Shown in pieces: positions 12,893-21,600 of a stretch of DNA of 27,737 bases. Source of the stretch: a virus; the IMG/VR virus record IMGVR_UViG_3300025646_000255, positions 1 through 27,737 of that record; one strand, 5' to 3'. How positions within the stretch are numbered: the stretch's first letter is position 1; every line of letters begins with the position of its first letter. A model generated the notes under the pieces. It saw nothing but the letters and a program-made list of their open reading frames with translations, was not told the origin of the DNA and made no database searches. The position numbers and the translations under genes were made by a program.

Positions 12893-14427
12893 TGGCTTTA
12901 CCAATAAATAAAGATATCGCCCTTCAAATAGCTAAACAAAAAGCAAAAGAAGCTATAGCTCAAAAAGCTGCTAAAGCTGCTATGGAACAAGCTAAAAAAC
13001 TTAGAGAAGCTAAAACTTTACCTAAACCTGAAGGAGTTATTGATATTAAAGCATTATCTAAAACAGTTAGAGCATCACAACCAGATGATCAAAAACCAAA
13101 AGGTTTAGCTAAATTTGGTAAACTTATAACTGATAATGGTTTACAATTAGCTCAAGCTGCCTTACCAGCGGCTAAAGCTTACGCTGTACAATTAGCTATA
13201 GATACAGCTTCAGAAAATCTTCCAGATGTATGTCCTAGTCAAGAAATAATAGATTCTATTATAACCCCATTAACTAATTTAATAGAAAGTATAAATTCAA
13301 CAGCTACAATTACTCAAGATATAAATAAATTAATGCAAGATGTATCAACAGGAGTAACAGTTGTTTCTACTACATCAACTATTCTTAATGCCTTAATTCC
13401 TGGATTAACAACAGCAGCAGATGCTTCTCCTTTAGCCCCAGGTTTCTTAGTTTCAGCTATTGATAAAATTGATTATGTTAATAAAAAAATAATTTTTAAA
13501 AATGATGGTACTCCTAGATTACCTGAAATTATATCAAATGTAGGTAGTGTGACTATAGCTACAAGTTTAGTATCTTTTTATTTAAAACAAGTAAAAGATA
13601 TATTAGATAAAGTAATAGCTATTATTAAAAAATGTTCTCCTAGTTCTACTCTCCCTGAATTAAATGCTGAAGTTATTTCTTTATCTAAACAACAAGAACA
13701 ATCAACAGCTAACCAGGATAATGTCTATAAAGGATTTTTAATAAAAATAGTTGAGGTTAAGTTTAATGAACAATTAAACCAAAGAAAAGCAGTAGCATAT
13801 AATGGTAATGGTATTCCTGTATTAGAAACTGAACTTTCATTTACTACTAACACTCAAACTTTAGTTAATGATTTAAAAAAGATAATTGATGAATCTGGTT
13901 TAATTGGAGATTATCAAGCAACTCCTCAACCACCAGCAATTGATCAAGACTTACTTCCAGATTCAGGTCTTGAGAATGACCAAGTTAGATTAAGTGTTTT
14001 AGATACTAGAATAGCTGCTAATCAAAGTAAAGTTGATGATGAATATAAGAAATTCTTAGCATTAAATAAAGAATTACCTATTTCACCTCCTAATTATCCT
14101 GCTGTCATTTCTACACTTAATATTGGTACTGTCACAGGCCAATTTAATACTTTTGCTAATGAAGTACTTAATGAAGTTAATTATAGTTTTTATGCGTATC
14201 GTGATGGTCAGCAAGTTGAAGAATTCCGTTATTCAGAGCAAGAAAGAGAATCAGCAAATAAAATAATACCTGAATTAAAACAAAAATTAAATACTATTAG
14301 ATCCCTTATTGATAATATTAATTCTTTTAAAGGAAATAAAGGAGTAATAGAAGGAACAGCTGTAGCTGTAGATATAAACACACAATCATCATTTGCTCTT
14401 CCTACACCTTTAAATCCAAACCCGTAA
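12892..14427 (+). CDS. Unknown 511-aa structural-cluster protein
   Basis: No family is recognised. Residues 1-50 are an Ala/Lys-rich helix (IAKQKAKEAIAQKAAKAAM). Residues about 95-250 contain long, weakly hydrophobic helices with Ala/Ile/Thr/Ser and a Gly/Pro-rich turn (LIPGLTTAADASPLAPGF), which may be membrane-interacting. The C-terminal half is charged and helical, with a beta segment (YKGFLIKIVEVKFN). It sits between the spike protein and gp25. The Ala-rich helical build and baseplate location would suit a hub-associated, tape-measure-like or effector protein delivered with the tail tip. This is a guess. Overlaps the spike gene by TAATG. Confidence 0.7.
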   Translation: MALPINKDIALQIAKQKAKEAIAQKAAKAAMEQAKKLREAKTLPKPEGVIDIKALSKTVRASQPDDQKPKGLAKFGKLITDNGLQLAQAALPAAKAYAVQLAIDTASENLPDVCPSQEIIDSIITPLTNLIESINSTATITQDINKLMQDVSTGVTVVSTTSTILNALIPGLTTAADASPLAPGFLVSAIDKIDYVNKKIIFKNDGTPRLPEIISNVGSVTIATSLVSFYLKQVKDILDKVIAIIKKCSPSSTLPELNAEVISLSKQQEQSTANQDNVYKGFLIKIVEVKFNEQLNQRKAVAYNGNGIPVLETELSFTTNTQTLVNDLKKIIDESGLIGDYQATPQPPAIDQDLLPDSGLENDQVRLSVLDTRIAANQSKVDDEYKKFLALNKELPISPPNYPAVISTLNIGTVTGQFNTFANEVLNEVNYSFYAYRDGQQVEEFRYSEQERESANKIIPELKQKLNTIRSLIDNINSFKGNKGVIEGTAVAVDINTQSSFALPTPLNPNP

Positions 14428-14444
14428 AAAAATAATTAAAACTA

Positions 14445-14454
14445 ATATTTATAA
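14445..14454 (+). promoter_or_regulatory. TATTTATA box before the baseplate wedge genes
   Basis: ATATTTATAA in the 30-base gap after the 12892 gene, 3 bases before the ATG at 14458. Same core and nearly the same spacing to the ATG as the boxes at 3038 and 6493. Confidence 0.45.
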
Positions 14455-14457
14455 CTA

Positions 14458-14802
14458 ATGAAACCGACAGAATTCAAAAAATTAATTAAAGAAGCTGTTA
14501 GAGAAGCTATCCAAGAAGAATTAAAAGATATTCTCTTAGAAGCAGTTCGTGCCCCAAAATCAGTTGTAACTGAATCAAAAGACACTTATGCTCAACCTCA
14601 TATTGAAAATCCTAAACAACTAACTGCCCAAGAACGCAGAGATATGTTTTCAGGCATTATAGGTGAAATGCAACAAGGAAAACCAGCTACTTCAGCATAC
14701 GCAGGAGATATACAAATGAATAAACCTGTAGATACTATTAATGGAGCTTTACCAGAAGGTAATGTAGGGTTAGACCAGATAATGGCAATGATGAATAAAT
14801 AA
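14458..14802 (+). CDS. Small protein with N-terminal amphipathic helix, baseplate cluster
   Basis: 114 residues. The N-terminal helix (FKKLIKEAVREAIQEELKD, about 5-23) is strongly amphipathic. The rest is likely disordered, rich in Gln/Pro/Asn/Gly, ending in a Met-rich stretch (IMAMMNK). No family is recognised. The layout of a short helix plus a flexible tail suggests a docking or assembly peptide for a baseplate or capsid part. The stop overlaps the gp25 start (TAATG), so it is produced together with gp25. Confidence 0.6.
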   Translation: MKPTEFKKLIKEAVREAIQEELKDILLEAVRAPKSVVTESKDTYAQPHIENPKQLTAQERRDMFSGIIGEMQQGKPATSAYAGDIQMNKPVDTINGALPEGNVGLDQIMAMMNK

Positions 14803-15206
14803 TGGCAATTATAGTTAGAAATAGATTCCCAGTAGATTCTCAAGCTCAAAAAGCTGTTGGAGTTGATATTCCCTTCAATGGACCTGCTGTATTTAAATCT
14901 AATTACTTAACTAGAGAAGCTATAAAAAATAACTTAATAAACTTTTTTTCCACTACCCCTGGTGAAAGAGTATTTAATCCTTTTTTTGGAAGTAAATTAA
15001 AAAGTATAGTTTTCCAAGGATTAAATGATGTTACAAGAGAAAATATTTCTTTTATACTTAATGATGAGTTAAAAAATATTTTTCCATTTGTACAGGTTCA
15101 AGATATAAACTATGTCCCAAATGAGGACTTTAATGAATTAACAATAACTATAACTTATCAAGTAGCTAATTTTGGTATAAATGATACTTTAGAAATAACA
15201 TTATAA
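14802..15206 (+). CDS. 25: Baseplate wedge protein gp25 (sheath initiator)
   Basis: 134 residues, the usual gp25 length. The GPW/gp25 signature is clear: TREAIKNNLINFFSTTPGE (about 37-55) and RVFNPFFGSKL. A C-terminal beta region (ELTITITYQV) ends in LEITL. In T4, gp25 binds the gp6-gp7 wedge core and starts tail-sheath polymerisation. The gp6 gene follows after one base, the conserved order of contractile-tail baseplates. Confidence 0.93.
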   Translation: MAIIVRNRFPVDSQAQKAVGVDIPFNGPAVFKSNYLTREAIKNNLINFFSTTPGERVFNPFFGSKLKSIVFQGLNDVTRENISFILNDELKNIFPFVQVQDINYVPNEDFNELTITITYQVANFGINDTLEITL

Positions 15207-15207
15207 A

Positions 15208-17073
15208 ATGGCAATTAAAAGAGATGTAAAATATTTAAACAGAGACTTTAGTACATTAAGAGACCAATTAGTCACTTATGCTAAAACTTATTTCCCAAAC
15301 ACATATAATGACTTCACCCCAGCCTCACCTGGAATGATGTTTATGGAAATGGCTGCTTATGTTGGGGATGTAATGTCATTTTACTTAGATAACCAAATTC
15401 AAGAAACTTATATACAATACGCTCGTCAAACAGATAATATATTTGATTTAGCTTATATGTTAGGTTACAAACCTAAAGTCACATCAGCAGCTACTGTTAA
15501 TCTTGATTTTTATCAAACTGTTCCTGCTACTACAAGCGGAAGTAATAATGTGACAGTTCCTGATTTTAGTTATTCTCTTTTAGTACCATCTAATACTATT
15601 ATCACCTCAAAAACCAATTCTAACTTAACCTTTATAACTAAGGATAAAGTAGATTTTAGTTTTAGTAGTTCATTAGATTCAACTGAAGTATTAGTATATC
15701 AAACAAGTGGAGGATCTCCAACATCTTATTTATTAAAGAAATCAAGACAAGCTATTTCTTCTACTATAAAAACAACAACAGCTACTTTTACTTCTCCTGT
15801 TCCTTTTAATTATGTTGATATAAATGATACAAATATTATAGGAATATTAGATATTACAGATTCAGATGGTAATCAATGGTATGAAGTAGATAACTTGGCC
15901 CAAGATGCTATTTTTGATACATTAGAAAATACCAACCCAAATGACCCAAATTATTCAGGAAATTCAGATGTACCTAATCTATTAAAAATTAAACAAGTTC
16001 AAAATAGATTTGCTACTCGTTTCTTAGACGCTGAAAATTTCAGAATATTGTTTGGAGCGGGTAATCCTAATGATACAAATGAGGTAATTGTTCCTAACCC
16101 AAATAATGTAGGTTTAGGTTTACCTTTTGAACAAGATAAATTAACAACAGCTTACTCACCTACTAACTTTGTGTTTACAAATACTTATGGTGTTGCTCCA
16201 ACAAATACTACTTTAACTATTAGATATTTAACAGGTGGTGGAGTTGCTAGTAATGCTCCTGTAGGAGATTTAACAACAATTAATACTTCTGCTGTTAGAT
16301 TTATTAACTCAAATATAGCTAATAATACAGTAGCTCAAACATCTTTTGATTCTTTACAAGTAAACAATCCAATAGCTGCCTCAGGAGGTAGTAGTGGAGA
16401 TTCTTTAGAAGAAATTAGACAGAATGCTTTAGGTAATTTCCAAACCCAATTACGAGCAGTAACATCAGATGATTATAATATTAGGGCTTTAAGTTTGCCT
16501 CCTCAATATGGTAGTGTTTCAAAAATATACACAGTAAAAGAAAAAGCAACAAATATTTCTCAAGTTGGTGTTACTTCAACTCTTGATATGTATGTTTTAA
16601 GTTCTAACAATGATGGAACTTTAAAAACAGCTTCACCCGCTTTAAAACAAAACATAATTACTTATTTACAACCATTTAGAATCATTAATGATTCAGTTGA
16701 AGTAAAAGATGCTTTTGTTATTAATATTGGTGTTGAATTTGATATTATTGTTTTACCAAATTATAATAATGATCAAGTTTTAACTAACTGTATTAACTAC
16801 CTAAGAAATTATTTTAACATAGACAACTGGCAAATTAATCAGCCTATTGTTTTAAAACAGTTATTTACGAATTTAGACCAAATTGATGGTGTGCAGACAG
16901 TACAAGCTATCAATATTGTAAACAAAACAAATACAGCTGAAGGGTATAGCAATTATGCTTATGATATAACCTCAGCTACTTATAACAATGTAGTTTATCC
17001 TTCACTTGATCCAATGATTTTTGAAGTTAAATACCCAACAGTAGACATTAAAGGCAGAGTAGTAACATTATAA
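15208..17073 (+). CDS. 6: Baseplate wedge protein gp6 (Baseplate_J-like)
   Basis: 621 residues, close to T4 gp6 (about 660). The N-terminus reads LNRDFSTLRDQLVTYAKTYF and then ASPGMMFMEMAAYVGDVMSFYLDNQ (split over about 12-65), the typical wedge protein start. The middle is beta-rich. The baseplate J-type region with SLEEIRQNALGNFQTQLRAV and TSDDYNIRAL (about 395-430) follows, then a C-terminal domain involved in dimerisation in T4. gp6 dimers form the ring that joins neighbouring wedges. It follows gp25 by one base and precedes the 17075 gene by one base. Confidence 0.94.
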   Translation: MAIKRDVKYLNRDFSTLRDQLVTYAKTYFPNTYNDFTPASPGMMFMEMAAYVGDVMSFYLDNQIQETYIQYARQTDNIFDLAYMLGYKPKVTSAATVNLDFYQTVPATTSGSNNVTVPDFSYSLLVPSNTIITSKTNSNLTFITKDKVDFSFSSSLDSTEVLVYQTSGGSPTSYLLKKSRQAISSTIKTTTATFTSPVPFNYVDINDTNIIGILDITDSDGNQWYEVDNLAQDAIFDTLENTNPNDPNYSGNSDVPNLLKIKQVQNRFATRFLDAENFRILFGAGNPNDTNEVIVPNPNNVGLGLPFEQDKLTTAYSPTNFVFTNTYGVAPTNTTLTIRYLTGGGVASNAPVGDLTTINTSAVRFINSNIANNTVAQTSFDSLQVNNPIAASGGSSGDSLEEIRQNALGNFQTQLRAVTSDDYNIRALSLPPQYGSVSKIYTVKEKATNISQVGVTSTLDMYVLSSNNDGTLKTASPALKQNIITYLQPFRIINDSVEVKDAFVINIGVEFDIIVLPNYNNDQVLTNCINYLRNYFNIDNWQINQPIVLKQLFTNLDQIDGVQTVQAINIVNKTNTAEGYSNYAYDITSATYNNVVYPSLDPMIFEVKYPTVDIKGRVVTL

Positions 17074-17074
17074 A

Positions 17075-18280
17075 ATGGCAGTATATAAAATTTTCCCGTC
17101 TAAAGATACAACCTTATATTCATTATTTCCTAATATGAATACTGGGTTAGATCCCATTATGGAAGCTACCCAAACTTCCTTTACTACAAATGAACCTAGT
17201 CCCCAATCAAGCAGATTTTTAGTCACTTTTGATAGTACTGAAATAGAGGATGTATTGGAAAACAAAATGGGAGTATCTGCTTCAGCCCAATTACAAGATA
17301 CTTCAAGTTATGAAGTTAATTTACAATGTTTTATTTCTACAGCTACAGGTGTTGATATTAATCCAACAGGAACATTATTAGAAGCTTATTATGTTTCTAC
17401 AAATTGGAGTATGGGTACAGGTCAATATTTAGATGATCCTATTTCAACAGATGGAGCTTCATGGTATTGGGTTAATTATTCTGGTAGCACAGCTTGGACA
17501 ACTGCTGGTTTTCCAACAGGAGTAACAGCTTCTTTTACAGGTTCTAATACAGATAGAGACACTAATCCATATGCTGGTGGTGGAACTTGGTATACTGGTT
17601 CTGCTAATAGTTTATGGGATGCTGATGCTTACCCAATATCTGCTTCTCAAACATTTTCATATTCAACAGATAAAGACTTAAATGCTACTGTAACTAATAT
17701 AATAGGAGCTTGGTATACTGGGGCTATTAGTAATGATGTTTTTAATGGATTTATTGTAAAACAAAATCCTGAATTTGTATTTGATAGAAATTACCAACCA
17801 GAATTAAAATATTTCTCAGTTGATACAAATACTATATATCCTCCTGCTTTACAATTTAGTTGGAGAGATTTTACATGGAGTACAAGTTCAACTATAGCAG
17901 TTTTAGACACATTACCTGCTTTAGTTTCATTAAATGAAAACCCAGGTACTTTCCATAGTCAGAGTGTTAATATTTTTAGAGTTAATGCTGCCCCAAAATA
18001 TCCACCTAGAGTTTGGACTACTTCTTCATGGTACACTACAAATTATTACTTACCAGAAGCATCATACTATGCTATAAAAGACTTAAGTACTAATGAATAT
18101 GTTGTAGAATTTGATACTCAATTTACTCAATTAAGCGCGGATACCACAGGTAGTTATTTTACATTATACATGAATGGTCTCCAACCAGAAAGATATTATC
18201 AAGTATTAATTCAATCAACAATAGGAGGAAATACTATGGTTTATGATGGAGGATATTATTTTAAAGTAATTAATGGATAA
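17075..18280 (+). CDS. DNRLRE-like beta-sandwich structural protein
   Basis: 401 residues. Residues about 5-240 have the layout of DNRLRE-type domains: an opening IFPSKDTTLYSLFPNMNTG, a SRFLVTFD strand, then a Trp-rich 'yWVNYSGSTAW..AGFPTG' segment and Gly/Thr-rich loops. These domains are often found in extracellular beta-sandwich proteins. The C-terminal part (from about 255) has further strands with a YYQVLIQSTIGG pattern. In T4 order, gene 7 would follow gene 6; this protein is too short and differently built, so it is likely a baseplate-attached or fibre-like virion protein. Confidence is good for virion role, moderate for the fold. Confidence 0.7.
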   Translation: MAVYKIFPSKDTTLYSLFPNMNTGLDPIMEATQTSFTTNEPSPQSSRFLVTFDSTEIEDVLENKMGVSASAQLQDTSSYEVNLQCFISTATGVDINPTGTLLEAYYVSTNWSMGTGQYLDDPISTDGASWYWVNYSGSTAWTTAGFPTGVTASFTGSNTDRDTNPYAGGGTWYTGSANSLWDADAYPISASQTFSYSTDKDLNATVTNIIGAWYTGAISNDVFNGFIVKQNPEFVFDRNYQPELKYFSVDTNTIYPPALQFSWRDFTWSTSSTIAVLDTLPALVSLNENPGTFHSQSVNIFRVNAAPKYPPRVWTTSSWYTTNYYLPEASYYAIKDLSTNEYVVEFDTQFTQLSADTTGSYFTLYMNGLQPERYYQVLIQSTIGGNTMVYDGGYYFKVING

Positions 18281-18663
18281 TGGAAAGAATCAATTTAAGA
18301 AGACAAGTTTATGCTAAAAGTGCTTTTGATAATGTCATTAGTACTGACTTCACTCAGTTGACACCTGTAACTCCTGAAGTTCCTCAAACTCAATCTATTG
18401 ATATAAATGAATTTTTTGTCCAATATAATAATATATTCTATGATATACCTAAATTTGGAGAAACAAACTCTCATGAGTACCTTGTAAAAACAAGCGGACA
18501 ATATATTAATTCAACCCAAACAAATGAAACAGTAGAAGCCTTAATTGAAGAAATTAATCAATTAAGACAAGAAAATGCTGATTTACAAAACCAACAAATA
18601 CAAGGAGATTTAACTAGTGTAGGCCAAAGTATAGCTAGTGCTCAACAAAAATTAAGTAAATAA
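18280..18663 (+). CDS. Small structural-cluster protein with C-terminal coiled coil
   Basis: 127 residues. A polar, beta-type N-terminal part with IDINEFFVQYNNIFYDIP (about 46-63) is followed by a coiled coil (about 82-120, TVEALIEEINQLRQENADLQ). No family is recognised. It may trimerise or tether a fibre. Both ends overlap neighbours by TAATG, placing it in one translational chain with the 17075 and 18663 genes. Confidence 0.65.
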   Translation: MERINLRRQVYAKSAFDNVISTDFTQLTPVTPEVPQTQSIDINEFFVQYNNIFYDIPKFGETNSHEYLVKTSGQYINSTQTNETVEALIEEINQLRQENADLQNQQIQGDLTSVGQSIASAQQKLSK

Positions 18664-21600
18664 TGAATAAAGTTAGACCAATAGATCCTAATACTCTTAA
18701 TTATCAAAATATAAGTACAGAGGATGCTAATTTATTTGATTCTTTTGAGATCACAAGTTTATTTAATCCTACTCAGGATGTTGTAGAATATTATGTTTAT
18801 GATCTTAATAATGAGTTAATATATCAAGACTTAACTTTTAACAATTGGTCAAATGTAGAAGATCCATCTTTAGCTTCTACTACCCCTGAAACAAATAATA
18901 CAGGATCTACTTTAGATGCTGAGTCAAATCCTAATATAGCTCAAGTATCAACAGTAAATTTAGATCCAATTCAAGACTTACAAAATGTAGGTTTAGATTT
19001 TGGTAAAGTAAAGTCAATTTATAATTTTGTAACTTATAGATTAAATTCAGATCCAAATAATGAATATTTTATTTCTGAAATATCCTCAGATAGAACTGAG
19101 TTAAGATTAAAATCAAACTTTATTTCTGAAGCTAGTTTACAAATTTCATTTGAACAATTTCAAACAGACTTTTTAGACTCAACTGAGTTTGATGAGTTTT
19201 ATTTAAACTTTGGAGATAATAAATACGTTGTAGCAGTTAACGCAGCTATAGACACTGATACTTTATTAATTAAGTTATATGAACCTTTACCTCAAGAATT
19301 TGGAGTAAAAAATACAGCTTATATTTTAACAAAAAACGGAGAATCAGTAGCTTATGAAGTTGAATTTGATGATTTTGTCCTTGAAGACACATCAATTCAT
19401 ATTGCTCCTCCTAACATTAATTTAGAATTATTAAATCAAATTAGTCCAGCTTCAACTTACAAAAGTTATACAGACATAACAGCTACTGACTTATCTGGTT
19501 CTTATAATCAATTAATAAATTTTATTTCAGGTTCAAATATTGGAATCCCATTAAATGTTAATTATACTGATTATTCTAATTTTGTTTACTTCTCTTCAGC
19601 TAAACAAAGATTAGATAATTTTATAACTAAATTAACTAATATTTCTGCCTCTCAAGCAGATTTAAATATTATATATAGTCAAATTACAGGTTCAACTTCT
19701 GGTTCTTCTACAGTAGTAGCTAATAAAATTCTTTTTGAAAAACAAATAGAAAATGAGATATCTACTTTTGATCCTTATGAACAGTTTCTTTATTACCAAA
19801 CAGGTTCAAAATCATTCCCTAAAACCAATAGTACTCAACCTTATACTTTATATGATGTAAATAGTTCTACAGCTGAACAATGGTATGCTACTCAATCAAT
19901 AACAGCTTCAAATTATGATGCTAATAACCAAAATTATCTTTACTGGTTAATTCCAGAATATTTAAGATCTGATTCAACTAATAATAATTATTTCTTATAC
20001 ACAGATATGATTGGTCAATTATTTGATCAATTATGGTTATATACTAAAGAATTTACAAGCAAATTAGAAGCATATCCTGGTTTAGATATTGGTATACCTT
20101 CAGATATGGCTGCTAAAGTTATTGAATCTTTAGGTATTAAAATTTATTCTAGTAATTTCACTACCCAAAACATATATAATTCATTATTAGGTTATTCTCC
20201 AAGTGGTAGTATTTTATTACCTACAGGAAGTAAATTAGTAACTAACTATGTTACTTCTTCTATTGATGATCAGTATGTTCCTACTATTAGTGATTATCAT
20301 AAATTAACATATAAGAAAATTTATCATGCTTTACCTTATTTGTTAAAAACAAAGGGTACAGTTAATGGTTTAAAAACTTTATTAAACATATTTGGTATTC
20401 CTGATACTATTTTAAGGATATATGAATATGGAGGTAAAGATAAAAACTTTAATACTTGGGATAGTTGGCAAAATGAGTTTAACTATTCTTATTATACTAG
20501 TGGTTCCTATTTTATATCTTCATCTTTTGTATTAAATGGAGATTGGAATAGTGCTAATAACACTCCTGGCGCTGTTGAATTTAGATTTAAAACAACAGGT
20601 CTTCCAACTGATGAAGGATATTATTCTCAAAGTTTATGGAGTGCAGATGATGGAGCAGGAGCTGGTGTAGCCTTAATATTAAGATATACAGGTTCAGGAT
20701 ATACATCAGGTTCATATTCTGGTTCAATTCCTGACACTTATAACAAATATGCTTTATTAGATTTTATTCCTGATGTAAGTGACACTACTACCTCAGCTAG
20801 TGTTTATTTACCTTTTTATGATGGAGGATGGTGGTCTGTATTAGTTAATAGTGGTAGCTCTACTTTTGATTTATACGCTAAAAATAAAATATATTCTGGC
20901 TCAGATGGAGATATATTAGGATATCAAGCTAGTTCTTCTGTAACATCAACTTCAACTCCTTGGAGAGGTTCTGAATTTTCATATTTTGGAACCGCTTCTG
21001 TTGGACCGGATGCTAAAACATTCTCAGGATCATTCCAAGAAATTAGATATTACTCTACAGCATTAGGCGAAAATGCATTTGATGCTTATGTAATGAATCC
21101 TAATTCAATAGAAGAAGATGATTACCTAGCATTTAGAGCATCTTTAGGAGGTGAATTATATACATCATCACTTTCAATTCATCCTAAAGTAACAGGATCA
21201 TGGGTTACTACTTCATCTTTTACTTCAGATAGTGATTTTTATTTAGAAAATACTTCAAGCTTTGTTGTTAATAGAGAATATATTTTCTTTGATCAATTTG
21301 CTGTTGGTATTCAAAATAATGTTTCTAATAAGATATATAATCAGGATTTGGTTCTTCCATTCTATGATTCTTCATTTAATAACATACCACCAAATACAGT
21401 TTTATCTTCAGACATTGTAACACAACAAAACTATCCTATAAGTCAAAGTTATACTGAAGATGTAAACTATGCTGAAATTGGTTTATCACCTCAAAATGAA
21501 ATAAATGAAGATATAAATTCTTCAATTGGATACTTTAATATAGGAAATTTAATAGGTGACCCAAGACAAATATCTTCATCAGCTGAATCATATCCTGATT

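Noticed and set aside
18295-18501. Minus-strand frame inside the 18280 gene
   Set aside because: Antisense to a gene tied to both neighbours by TAATG overlaps.
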